A stretch of 64,000 bases of DNA, from NCBI GenBank assembly GCA_963798775.1, contig CAWCUK010000001.1:1054001-1118000 (forward strand), read 5' to 3'. The position numbers were made by a program, and so were the translations under genes. Source of the DNA: CAWCUK01 sp963798775 (GTDB taxonomy: Bacteria > Bacteroidota > Ignavibacteria > Ignavibacteriales > Ignavibacteriaceae). This document shows positions 1 to 8,680 of this stretch, one piece after another. The notes beneath the pieces were generated by a model. That model ran no database searches, was not told the origin of the DNA, and saw only the letters and a program-made list of their open reading frames with translations. Position 1 is the first letter of the stretch. Each line of letters begins with the position of its first letter.

Positions 1-136
1 CTTTTTTCAACAGTTCACTTGCTGCCCCGGATTGTTTTAGTTCAGTTGATAATTGCATAAAGGAAGAAGAAATTTTACTTAAGGCTTCCCCTAATTTCTT
101 TTGAAAATTTTGCTGAGTTTCTGTGGCAATACGCAT
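1..136 (-). CDS. partial unknown protein, C-terminus off window
   Basis: An open frame runs leftward off the window edge. Its ATG is the complement of 134-136 and is preceded by AAGGAAC, a good ribosome binding site. The 45 visible residues begin MRIATETQQN and are rich in Q, K, S and L, as in an amphipathic helix. It starts about 35 bp after the stop of the large receptor kinase gene on the same strand, so the two probably form an operon. I do not recognise the family, and there is no signal peptide in the visible part. Confidence 0.55.
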   Translation of the reverse strand, partial: MRIATETQQNFQKKLGEALSKISSSFMQLSTELKQSGAASELLKK

Positions 137-171
137 ATTGTTCCTTGAAAAAATTTCGCTTCTAAATAATT

Positions 172-3100
172 TTAAACTTTTATTGTTTTTAAATCCGTTA
201 TAATTTTTGTTACATCGGCGTATCTTTCCGCAGGATCTTTTGCCAGACATTTTTCAACAACTAATTCTAATTCAGCCGTAACTGATTGATTAAAAAGTGA
301 AGGAGGTTCCGGCACAGTATTAAAAATAGAATGAATTAACGCAATTTCATTTTCGCCCTTAAAAGGAATTCGATTTGTCAAAAGTTCATAAATAACAACA
401 CCGAATGAAAAAATATCGGTGCGGCTATCTATATAAACATTTGTAATTTGTTCGGGAGCAACATAACCTAAAGTGCCAATAATAGTTCCTAATGAAGTCA
501 TTGTAGTAACTAATGTAGATTTGGATAAACCAAAATCCATAATAACCGCTTCATTATTGTAGTTTAGCAATATATTATTTGTTTTTATATCCCTATGAAT
601 AATTTCTTTTTTATGAATTTCATGTAACCCGCCGCAGATTTGAAGTGCGAATTTCATAACTTCAGAATTTTTAAGCGGGAAATTTTCTACCAGATATTTT
701 TTTAACGTTCCACCCGGCAAATATTCCATCGCTATAAAACCCTTACCCGCAGCCTCACCGGTTTCATATACTTTAATAATATTCGGATGATTAAACCCGG
801 AAAGTAATCTACCTTCACTGCTGAAACGTTTTTTATTCTGATCATCTTTTAATAATTCTTCATTCAGAATTTTAACCGCGACTGTTTTTTTGGAATTTAT
901 ATCGAAGGCTTTATAAACTTTCCCCATACCACCTTCGCCTATAAGTTCTTCTATTTTAAAATGAGATATAAACTTCGCTTCATTTTTTCGAATTATTTTG
1001 CCTGCCGTATATATCCATCCAAACCCAATGGCCACAACGCCTATTAATGGAGAGAAAGTTTTAACCGCTTCATTATTTAGTATGGTAAAATGAACTATTA
1101 GAAAATAAACAATTATAAGCGCGGGAATAAAATACCATGCCTTTACAATTTTCTTTGCACCGGCTTCTATTCCATAATAAACTAGTAAGGCAACAATAAT
1201 AAAAAGATAAATAAAGTTGAAGATTCTCTTTTGCGGCTTAAACAAAATCAAACTGCGTATAATTGATTTTTTAGAGCGAATAAAACCGCTCTCTAAAAAT
1301 GAGCTTTCATAAAAACTAATTAAACTTCCGGTCTTGATGTTATTTTTTATTCGCATTATTCCTGAAGGGAATATAACTTTAATGTTATAAGTATAATCCG
1401 GTTTTGCGCCGAAATGAAGTTCGGAAATATTTTTATTAACAAGCGGGGTAGCTCCTAAACCGACTGTTTTTAACTGTGTATATATCTGTTTTCCTTGCTT
1501 AAACGCTTCAATATAAACTTTTGCTCCTATCGCGTTCCTATTACTTTCATCACCGAAAACCTTAACTTTTATGAAATTATTATTATTTAAATTATTCCTG
1601 TAAAAAATTGAACGCTCTCCTTTTCCGAGTGATTGTCTTGAACTGCCGATATATAAATCAACATCGCCGTCATTATCAATATCGGCGAATGAAGGATTTC
1701 CCAGAAAATTTAAGCCGACTTGCCGGGATACTTCTCTAAAACTTTTACCTTTCTCGTTTATAAATAACTTTGATGAAATAAAAATATCTTCATAACCATC
1801 ATTATTTACATCCGCCGTATTTAAAATACCGCCGGAGGGTGCGGGATGAGAAATATTTTTTTGAAGACCAAATGCTTTTGAAACATTAGTAAAACTTGCG
1901 TTTCCATTATTTAATAAAAGCCACGGCTCCGATTTTTGATTCATTACAATTATGTCGGTGTTTCCGTCATTGTTAAAATCATCCGCAGCGGCTACCATCG
2001 CGGCGTTTGAAGCATCACTTTTTACCAAAAATTCAGGATTCTTATTTTGACGGAAATGAAAATTTCCTTCATTTATAAATAATTCCATTTCTTTATTCTT
2101 AATTGGAACGTGATACACATAAAGCAAATCCGTTAAGCCGTCCTTATTAAAATCACCTAAAGTCGCGCCGTATGATTGGGCATTTAATGGTTTTAAATTC
2201 CCTGTAACTGACGTAACATCAAGAAAATTTCCAGCGCCGTTATTTTTATAAAAAACATCCTCGCCTTCATAATTTGCAATATAAAGATCTAGATTTCCGT
2301 CATTATCAAAATCAACAAATTGTGCTGATTGAATATTGCTGTTCTCTCTAGCCTCTAAAATTAGATTACTTTCAGTTGTAAAATCTTTGAACGTATCGCT
2401 AAAAGTTCCGAGATAAAGTTTATACTTAAACTGATTCTTTATAAGCAAAATATCGTTATAACCGTCGTTATTAATATCTGCGACGGCGACGGCGGCAATT
2501 GCTTCGGGAGAATCAGCAAGTCCGGCATCACGGGAATCATCCGAAAATTTGCCATTTTCATTCTTAAACAATAACGCGGGACCATCTTCATTTTCAACAA
2601 GAAGATCAGGATAATCTTTATCGCGTACATTAAAAAATATCCCCGCTCTTCCGTCCCGCCGCAACGAAAGCTGATTTGTATAATCAGTAAAAGAAAAACC
2701 CATAGATTGGGAGTTTGTATAAATACCGTCATTTCCGATAAGCCAGATTAAATAATTATTCTTTTCTTTTATAACATCAAGATCATCAAACGTATCATCA
2801 AATATTTTTATAGATTTATCTTCCCGCCAAATCTTGCCGTTATAAAAGTATAAAGATGAATTCTCTCCGGCAGCCCAAACATGGTTTTTATCTAACGCTT
2901 TTATGGTTCTAAAATTATCTGTAATCGGAATAAACTGTTTTTTCCAATTTCTACCGTTATAAAAAATAATTGTACCATTCGCTCCCGCAGCCCAGCCGTT
3001 ATTTTTATCAGCAAAAGATAATTTTATTAAATCATTTTTAACCGGCGAAGGATAATCTTCCCATTTTCCATTCCTTAAATGCAGTATTTTTCCATCTTTA

Positions 3101-3732
3101 CCTACAGCCCATCCTGAATTATTCTCAAAGACTTTTACATCATTTAAATCTCCGGAAAGCAAATTATTTAGATGTTTTGAGTTTACCGGATTCTCAATTT
3201 GCTTCCAATATTTTTTATTGAAATACATAATCCGCCCCTGCTGCCCCACCATCCACGCAGAACCATCTTTTTGAACGGAAATTCCTTTCCACATAAGATA
3301 ATCAGTCTTATCCCACATTACCCGAGGAAGATATTTTTCTTCTCTTTGATAATTTTCAAATGAAGAAAAAACAGGACGATAATTTCCATTATGAGTTAAA
3401 TGATTTATCGTAAAAATTTTATTTGAATCATAAACTGCCATAATTGGAAAATCTGAATAAGGGAAACTATAAATAGGCTCCCAATTACCGTTTGAAAAAT
3501 AATAAAGATATCCTTCAATATTCCCTCTGCCGCGTGACATCGCAAAACCTTTATCGGGTGAAAGCATTTTAATACGTGCGCCCAAATCTACTTGCGCCTG
3601 TTTATACCAATTGTTTTCATTTTTGCTTTCATTCTTTGGGGAAAGCTGAACTTCTTCCCTTCCGCATGAAAATCCGGATAAAACGATAGCCGCACAAAAA
3701 CTAATCAACAAAAAATTTTTGTTTAAACTCAA
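172..3732 (-). CDS. receptor-like Ser/Thr kinase with extracytoplasmic propeller and FG-GAP repeats
   Basis: The 1186-residue protein starts with a hydrophobic export signal ending 'SGFSCG', possibly a loose lipobox. Residues about 155-300 hold four or so WAxG...NGxxW repeats like Ycf48/BNR propeller blades. Residues about 375-700 hold FG-GAP/VCBS repeats with calcium-type motifs (DINNDGYND, DFNNDGNTD, DIDNDGDVD). Residues about 720-800 resemble ASPIC/UnbV. Three membrane segments follow (about 836-858, 870-890, 900-920), then a complete Hanks-type kinase: glycine loop GEGGMGKV near 930, lysine in VAVKIL, HRDIKTNN near 1047 and DFG near 1067. An exported N-terminus plus three membrane passes puts the kinase in the cytoplasm, so the repeats are probably a periplasmic sensor. 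Most bacterial receptor kinases have the kinase first, so the order here is reversed. The ligand is unknown. The domain calls are strong; the sensing role is inference. Confidence 0.88.
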   Translation of the reverse strand: MSLNKNFLLISFCAAIVLSGFSCGREEVQLSPKNESKNENNWYKQAQVDLGARIKMLSPDKGFAMSRGRGNIEGYLYYFSNGNWEPIYSFPYSDFPIMAVYDSNKIFTINHLTHNGNYRPVFSSFENYQREEKYLPRVMWDKTDYLMWKGISVQKDGSAWMVGQQGRIMYFNKKYWKQIENPVNSKHLNNLLSGDLNDVKVFENNSGWAVGKDGKILHLRNGKWEDYPSPVKNDLIKLSFADKNNGWAAGANGTIIFYNGRNWKKQFIPITDNFRTIKALDKNHVWAAGENSSLYFYNGKIWREDKSIKIFDDTFDDLDVIKEKNNYLIWLIGNDGIYTNSQSMGFSFTDYTNQLSLRRDGRAGIFFNVRDKDYPDLLVENEDGPALLFKNENGKFSDDSRDAGLADSPEAIAAVAVADINNDGYNDILLIKNQFKYKLYLGTFSDTFKDFTTESNLILEARENSNIQSAQFVDFDNDGNLDLYIANYEGEDVFYKNNGAGNFLDVTSVTGNLKPLNAQSYGATLGDFNKDGLTDLLYVYHVPIKNKEMELFINEGNFHFRQNKNPEFLVKSDASNAAMVAAADDFNNDGNTDIIVMNQKSEPWLLLNNGNASFTNVSKAFGLQKNISHPAPSGGILNTADVNNDGYEDIFISSKLFINEKGKSFREVSRQVGLNFLGNPSFADIDNDGDVDLYIGSSRQSLGKGERSIFYRNNLNNNNFIKVKVFGDESNRNAIGAKVYIEAFKQGKQIYTQLKTVGLGATPLVNKNISELHFGAKPDYTYNIKVIFPSGIMRIKNNIKTGSLISFYESSFLESGFIRSKKSIIRSLILFKPQKRIFNFIYLFIIVALLVYYGIEAGAKKIVKAWYFIPALIIVYFLIVHFTILNNEAVKTFSPLIGVVAIGFGWIYTAGKIIRKNEAKFISHFKIEELIGEGGMGKVYKAFDINSKKTVAVKILNEELLKDDQNKKRFSSEGRLLSGFNHPNIIKVYETGEAAGKGFIAMEYLPGGTLKKYLVENFPLKNSEVMKFALQICGGLHEIHKKEIIHRDIKTNNILLNYNNEAVIMDFGLSKSTLVTTMTSLGTIIGTLGYVAPEQITNVYIDSRTDIFSFGVVIYELLTNRIPFKGENEIALIHSIFNTVPEPPSLFNQSVTAELELVVEKCLAKDPAERYADVTKIITDLKTIKV

Positions 3733-3828
3733 TAAAAATTTGTCTCTATTTATTTTGATTATCTAATTAAAAACCGCAAAAGGAGAGATAAATATATTTT
3801 AATTTTATTCTAATTATAAAAAATAATT

Positions 3829-3950
3829 AGGGACTGTCTCAAAACCACAAATTTGTTATGCTGAACTTTGTTTCAGCATTCTCTTATTAAGTAAATTTCG
3901 GTAATTTAAATTCCGGTCTTGGGCGGAATTAAAATTCAGAGACAGCCTCT
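3829..3950. repeat. palindromic MITE- or REP-like intergenic element
   Basis: Imperfect terminal inverted repeats AGGGACTGTCTC (3829-3840) and GAGACAGCCTCT (3939-3950) enclose two further hairpins. The first is ATGCTGAA/TTCAGCAT (3858-3879); the second is AATTCCG/CGGAATT near 3909-3930. TAATTAG occurs at both edges (3824-3830 and 3952-3958) and could be a target duplication, although the flanks are AT-rich and the left copy overlaps the repeat end. There is no open reading frame. Outer ends of the type AGGCTGTCTC recall short mobile elements of Bacteroidota and relatives, by memory only. Confidence 0.5.
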
Positions 3951-3987
3951 TTAATTAGAAGTTAATATACTTATTAAATAAAACAAC

Positions 3988-5107
3988 CTAAACTTTAATA
4001 AAAATTCTCTTCGTGTAAAGAATCCACATTAGGCCCAGCCATACTAATACTGTTACAATCGCCCATAAAAGAGAAGCGTTTATGGGTGTTAACCACGTAG
4101 TAAAAAAAGTATTATAAAGAAATGTTTTCAGTGCAACAGACTGACCGGAATTTTGGGGGACTTTTATCATTATCATTAAACGGCCGACAATGCCGGATAA
4201 AAAGAAAACTGTAATAGCGTTTAAACCGTAAACCAGGAAAGGCTTAGTCCACCATTTATAGCCTTTAACATCAATAAGCCAATAGCACATTGCTAAAAAT
4301 TGAAGCGCCATTCCGGCGGTAAAAATAACATACGAGCTAGTCCATAACCCTTTGTTAATAGGAAACCACATATCCCAAATAGTGCCCAAAACCAGTCCGG
4401 TATTTCCAAAAACAAACATCCAAATAATTTTTGTTTTTGCGTCAGTTTCTGATCTAAGCCAATAGCCGGTTAAAATACCAAGAAGTGTAGTAGCTATTGC
4501 CGGAAGAGTACTTAAAATTCCTTCGGGATCCCAGGTTTTTTGAACCGCTCCAAAGATGACTTTGTCCGAGGATTATTCTATCGAGCCAGGCACCAAGATT
4601 TGTAGAAGGTTCTAAACTAGAAGTTCCGACACCGGGAACCGGGATCAGAGTCATCATTCCCCAATAAACTAAAAGAATAGCCGCCGCCCAATAAGCAATT
4701 GTTTTTTTATTAGCTTTTAAAAAAATGAAGGACGCAAAAAAATAACAAACCGCAATCCTTTGCAATACTCCCGGAATTCGCTGCGTATGTAGTGGATAAT
4801 CAGGAAATCCATACATCAGTAATCCGAGTACAAAAAGAATAATGCTTCGCCGGAAAATTTGGAGCATTAATTTATTCTGATTATCGCCTCTTTCTTTTCT
4901 TTTAGTTAAAGAAAAAGTAATAGCAACACCCACAATAAATAAGAAGAACGGGAAAATTAGATCGGTAGGAGTAACACCATTCCATTTTGCGTGTTCTAAC
5001 GCGGGATAAATATTTCCCCAGCTTCCCGGATTATTAACTAAAATCATTCCCGCAATGGTAATCCCCCTAAAAACATCAAGTGAAAGAAGACGTTCGGATT
5101 TTTCCAT
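3988..5107 (-). CDS. HGSNAT-like (DUF5009/DUF1624) membrane acyltransferase, frameshifted
   Basis: A multi-pass membrane protein of the heparan-alpha-glucosaminide N-acetyltransferase/YeiB-like group. It opens with the family motif RLLSLDVFRG and has many hydrophobic helices through to the C-terminus. The frame breaks at the run of six T at 4536-4541. The N-terminal part (4454-5107) reads WSGSKN and then goes out of frame, while one base fewer gives K-T-W-D-P-E-G-I-L-S and joins seamlessly to the second part (from about 4540 down to 3988). The joined length, about 370 residues, is normal for the family. The extra base is probably a sequencing error, but a recent mutation is possible. Such proteins may move acetyl groups across the inner membrane onto amino sugars; the substrate here is unknown. 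Confidence 0.75.
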
Positions 5108-5237
5108 ACAAGAGTCTCTCTAAAATAGTGATTAAGCGATATTAATTTAGCAAATTTCATTCTAATCTACATGTAATTTTTCAATATTTATTTTTTCTTC
5201 TTCCATTTTATTCTTTTAATTAAATCATCATTTTCTT

Positions 5238-5245
5238 TATGTTTG
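5238..5245 (+). promoter_or_regulatory. candidate Bacteroidota-type -7 box for the YqaA gene
   Basis: TATGTTTG matches the TAnnTTTG -7 consensus of Bacteroidota-type sigma factors and lies 28 bases before the ATG at 5274. No clear TTG -33 element was seen at the right distance, so support is partial. Confidence 0.35.
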
Positions 5246-5273
5246 AAGTTCAAATTATCCGGAATTTTTTATA

Positions 5274-5888
5274 ATGAAATATCTAAGAAAACTCTATGAT
5301 TGGGTTCTGCATTGGGCTGAAACTCCTTACGGCGCTGTTGCTTTATTTGTATTGGCATTCGCCGAATCTTCTTTTTTCCCGATTCCGCCGGACGCTTTAT
5401 TAATCGCTCTTGTTTTAGGCGCCCGGAGAAAGGCTTTTAAATATGCCGCTACTTGTACTATTGCCTCAATTATGGGAGCTTTATTAGGTTATTCCATAGG
5501 ACATTATTTATGGTGGACTCCGGCGGGCGAGTTTACGGCTTTAGCTAATTTCTTCTTTACACATTTGCCGAGTTTTACACACGGTACATTTTTTAAAATC
5601 CAAGCTCTTTACAGCAAATATGATTTTTGGATAATTTTTACGGCAGGATTTACTCCTCTGCCGTATAAAGTTTTTACGGTTTCGGCAGGTGCTTTTAATA
5701 TTAATCTTCCTATGTTTATTATTGCTTCTTTGGTAAGCAGGGGTGCAAGATTTTTTCTGGTGGCGGGATTAATTTGGATGTTCGGGCCGCAAATAAAAAG
5801 TTTTATAGATAAATATTTTAACTGGCTTGCTATCGGTTTTACGGTTTTGCTTATCGGGGGATTTGTTATTATAAAATATATAATATAA
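5274..5888 (+). CDS. YqaA/DedA-family (VTT domain) inner membrane protein
   Basis: This 204-residue membrane protein matches the YqaA branch of the DedA/SNARE-associated superfamily. The N-terminus carries the family signature region AESSFFPIPPDALLIAL near residues 30-46. The pattern G-x-x-x-G-Y-x-x-G follows, and then the second conserved amphipathic region around FTAGFTPLPYKVFTVSAG. Four to five hydrophobic segments are visible. DedA relatives are linked to lipid carrier recycling and membrane homeostasis, but YqaA itself has no firm function. The gene stands alone between divergent and convergent minus-strand neighbours. Confidence 0.88.
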   Translation: MKYLRKLYDWVLHWAETPYGAVALFVLAFAESSFFPIPPDALLIALVLGARRKAFKYAATCTIASIMGALLGYSIGHYLWWTPAGEFTALANFFFTHLPSFTHGTFFKIQALYSKYDFWIIFTAGFTPLPYKVFTVSAGAFNINLPMFIIASLVSRGARFFLVAGLIWMFGPQIKSFIDKYFNWLAIGFTVLLIGGFVIIKYII

Positions 5889-5889
5889 A

Positions 5890-5941
5890 AAAAGGCTGTC
5901 TTTTTTCTTTTTTTAATAATTAAAGAAAAAGACAACCTCTT
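5890..5941 (-). terminator. intrinsic terminator of the lipoprotein gene, possibly bidirectional
   Basis: AGGCTGTCTTTTTTCTTT pairs with AAAGAAAAAGACAACCT across a short A/T loop. Read leftward, the stem ends in GCC followed by seven T, which suits termination of the minus-strand lipoprotein gene. The same stem can form at the end of the plus-strand YqaA gene. The arm AGGCTGTCT resembles the end of the 3829-3950 element. Confidence 0.6.
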
Positions 5942-5969
5942 AAATAGCTATATAAGAATTTTTCGCCCG

Positions 5970-6521
5970 TTATTTATCAGATCTTCTTTCAAACGCGAAT
6001 TTACCGGAAACATCAACAGTATCTCCGGCACCGGCAGTAATATTAAATCGGACCATTTTTCCGTTAAAATTTCCTTTAATTAAACTTCCTACATTTCCAT
6101 ATTCAGTAATAGTTGTTTTACCGGAAGTTGAAATTGAATCGGTTATATTAACAAATTGTTTATCATCAACAGTAATTATAACAGCACCCGTATTCGCACT
6201 TAAATTTCCCCAATTAAAAGTGCCGGCCGAATTTCCCGGAAACGCAAAACTTAAACTTACTGCCGAACTACCTGCCGGCCCTACTACAATACCTTCTGTT
6301 ACATTTGTACCGGTATTAAAAGCTCCGTAAGCTTGGGTAACTCCGGTTGCTTGTATAGTAAACGTTTGATTATTAAAACCGTCTCCATTTATTGTTATAC
6401 TGTTTTCGGAAGAAACCTGATCTCCGTTATTAACCGGATTATTGTCATTATTATTTTTACATCCGGCAATTACTAATGCAAATAATGTAAGCATAACGCT
6501 GAATTTAATAATTTTCATCAT
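5970..6521 (-). CDS. exported lipoprotein of unknown function
   Basis: The 183-residue product has a short charged start (MMKIIKF), a hydrophobic stretch and a clean lipobox LVIAGC, so it is very probably a lipoprotein. After the cysteine comes a linker rich in N and D (KNNNDNNPVNNGD), then a beta-rich domain of about 140 residues with no cysteine or obvious catalytic motif. It lies directly downstream of the amidase lipoprotein on the same strand (73 bp gap) and may be co-transcribed with it. I do not recognise a family. Confidence 0.7.
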   Translation of the reverse strand: MMKIIKFSVMLTLFALVIAGCKNNNDNNPVNNGDQVSSENSITINGDGFNNQTFTIQATGVTQAYGAFNTGTNVTEGIVVGPAGSSAVSLSFAFPGNSAGTFNWGNLSANTGAVIITVDDKQFVNITDSISTSGKTTITEYGNVGSLIKGNFNGKMVRFNITAGAGDTVDVSGKFAFERRSDK

Positions 6522-6593
6522 TCTCCTTTCCTGTTTTGTTAATCGATTCTTTTCATATCTTTCTATTCCAAATTTAAAAGAGTAAAATCCAAA

Positions 6594-7292
6594 TCATAAA
6601 GGCTGGCTCACTTTTTCTTCCTCAATTTCTTTTAAACCTTTTAATTGAAATTCCCTCACTCCTTCTCTAACCGCATTCATAAATCTTTCGCCGGGATCGG
6701 ATTTTGGGGTTCTGTAATTAGGATCAATTTCTTTCCATAAAGGATGACCCTCAAAATAGCGGTATTCTAAATGCCCGATTAAATATTCTAAAGTAGGATA
6801 TTTTTTCACCAAATATTTTACAAGCTTTATATTAGCTTCAATTTGTTCATCGGTTAAATTATCAATATCATTTCCGCCGCCTACATTTTCAACACCGATA
6901 GAACAGTAATTTAATCCGATACAATGCCTGGCCATTAAAGTATCAGGCATAAGCTGATGAACTGTTCCGTCTCGGTCAACGAGATATTGAATTCCTACAT
7001 TAACTTGTCCCGCACCGGAAAGATCGGGCCTGGATCCGTTTAATTTTTCCATATTAAAAACTCTAAATGAAGCATCATAAGAATTAATTGCAGTCCAGTG
7101 CAGCACAATTATTTTAGGAACAATAACAATATTGCTGTCATCCATCCCGTAATGTTCCTTCATATATTCAGCCGTTAACATTTTTCTTTCCTTAGAAAAA
7201 GAAATAGGATTTTTTACAATTTCCAATTTATTACTACATGCCGTAAATATGAAGGCGGAAAGAATAAAGAAAATACCGTAAAGAAATTTCAT
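6594..7292 (-). CDS. lipoprotein N-acetylmuramoyl-L-alanine amidase (Amidase_2)
   Basis: This protein cleaves the bond between muramic acid and L-alanine in peptidoglycan or its fragments. The 232-residue sequence begins with a type II signal ending at Cys19 (FIFTACS). The Amidase_2/PGRP fold shows H65 in VLHWT, then E135 in GVENVGG, H174 in IGHLEYR, and K197 with D199 in KSDPGERF. H65, H174 and D199 match the zinc ligands of AmpD, and K197 matches its conserved lysine. The spacing from H174 to D199 is longer than in AmpD. Lipidation suggests it acts in the periplasm at the membrane, in recycling or remodelling of the wall. Confidence 0.88.
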   Translation of the reverse strand: MKFLYGIFFILSAFIFTACSNKLEIVKNPISFSKERKMLTAEYMKEHYGMDDSNIVIVPKIIVLHWTAINSYDASFRVFNMEKLNGSRPDLSGAGQVNVGIQYLVDRDGTVHQLMPDTLMARHCIGLNYCSIGVENVGGGNDIDNLTDEQIEANIKLVKYLVKKYPTLEYLIGHLEYRYFEGHPLWKEIDPNYRTPKSDPGERFMNAVREGVREFQLKGLKEIEEEKVSQPL

Positions 7293-7390
7293 ATTATTTC
7301 CTTTAGTTGATAAACAAATAAGATCATAAACAAAAGGAAAAGTTAAACGAATATCAATAAATATATAAATCGAAGGATAATTTATTTCCG

Positions 7391-8180
7391 TTATTTTTTC
7401 AGATTATTATTTAAAAATGAATAAATCTCATTCCAAGCCTCATCAGCTGTTGCTTTATTATAACCGCTTTTATTTGCGGGATTCATAAAAGCATGGCCTA
7501 CAGCCGGATAAATATGAATTTCAACATCTTTCCCTTCTGCCTTTGCCGCATTTTTAAATTTATTAACAGTTTCCGGGGGAATCCCTTTATCCTGTTCACC
7601 GAAAATTCCGAGGATCGGACAATTTATTTTATCTATTGTTTCTTTTTCCGTTATAAGAGCACCGTAATTTATAACGCAAGCATTCAGCTGCGGAATATTT
7701 AATGCGGCTTTTAGTGAATATCCGCCTCCCATGCACCATCCGATAACTCCAATTTTACTCGTATCAATATTTGGCAGATTCTTTTAAATAATCGTATGCC
7801 GATTTTAAATCTTTTACAGCCCTATCTTCAGGAACTCCTCTGCTTAGCTGATGAGCTTCATCGGGACTGCTTGTAGATTTTCCTCTATACAAATCAATTG
7901 CTAACGCCGCATAACCTCGTTTTGCGAATTCATCTGAATTAGATTTTATCCAGGGCATTAAGCCCCACCATTCGTGTATTACAATTAGTCCGGGATGTTT
8001 CCCTTCCTTCTTGGGAGACGCCAAATAAGCGTGTACACTATCATTACCGCTCATGTACTTAATCATTGATGAATTTATTTCTGATTTCTCGTTTTGTTTA
8101 GAATTTAAACTATCTTTCATCTGGCTGAATAACAAAGAGCCGGGAAGAGCAATCATTAACAAAGAAAATAATATTCTCAT
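7391..8180 (-). CDS. exported dienelactone hydrolase-family protein, frameshifted
   Basis: An alpha/beta hydrolase of the dienelactone hydrolase family. I place the start at the ATG complement of 8178-8180, which has AAAGGAG seven bases upstream and gives a signal peptide (MRILFSLLMIALPGSLLFSQ); an upstream in-frame extension lacks a good site. The N-terminal part reads IVIHEWWGL and ends at TGA near 7764. The next frame supplies P-N-I-D-T-S-K-I-G-V-I-G-W-C-M-G-G-G with the nucleophile cysteine, then EQDKG (Asp) and VGHAF (His), so the triad is complete. The shift lies between about 7764 and 7780 and needs one extra or two missing bases. It is probably a sequence error. Confidence 0.8.
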
Positions 8181-8212
8181 TACATACTCCTTTAATATTG
8201 AAAGTATTTTAT

Positions 8213-8368
8213 TTAGTTGTACTTTTTCCAATCTTTTTTATGTTTTTTATGCGCTTCTTTCTTTCCGTATTTTTCTTTGTACCGTTGGGCAATTTTACAA
8301 TCTTTGCAAAACTTGCCGCAACAATCTTTCCAATCTTTTTTTGAAAATTCTTCTCTTAGTTTAGACAT
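8213..8368 (-). CDS. 51-residue cysteine-rich basic protein
   Basis: A short frame too small for most gene callers. It begins MSKLREEFSKKDWKD, then has a C-C-G-K-F-C-K-D-C cluster at residues 16-24, and ends in a lysine-rich tail (HKKHKKDWKKYN). The four clustered cysteines suggest metal binding (zinc or iron-sulfur). It ends 33 bp before the dienelactone hydrolase start on the same strand, so the two could share a transcript. No strong ribosome binding site is visible. I do not recognise it; that it is expressed is inference. Confidence 0.5.
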   Translation of the reverse strand: MSKLREEFSKKDWKDCCGKFCKDCKIAQRYKEKYGKKEAHKKHKKDWKKYN

Positions 8369-8680
8369 AAAAGTAAAATTTGTTCTGTAACATTTTTCTA
8401 AATATATGTGTTACAATAAAAACAAATAATCAGAGAATTTTTTGTGGGAAATATCAAGGGCAATATTAATGAAGGAAATTTTATTATTTTCCAAGGGAGT
8501 TAAGCAGAGAAAAACTTCATTGATTCTTTATTCAATTAAAACTTCCGCAATTTATTGAGAGGATTTTTTAATAAGTATTTATAGCCGCTCCAGTTATAAC
8601 AAAATCCGCGTCAGCATTCGAAGCTAATCTTTACAAATTTTTATTCATGTTGCTGACACTATTTTTACATTAAGTTTTTC
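8369..8680. other. 312-bp intergenic stretch, possible gene remnant
   Basis: No complete gene is seen. On the minus strand around 8576-8620 a 16-codon piece reads L-A-S-N-A-D-A-D-F-V-I-T-G-A-A-I before stops. It looks like the end of a TIM-barrel phosphate-binding motif and could be a relic, but it is too short to assign. The rest is AT-rich with no obvious terminator. Confidence 0.3.

Noticed and set aside
8576..8620. Possible TIM-barrel enzyme fragment on the minus strand
   Set aside because: The match is 16 codons only and cannot be told from chance.
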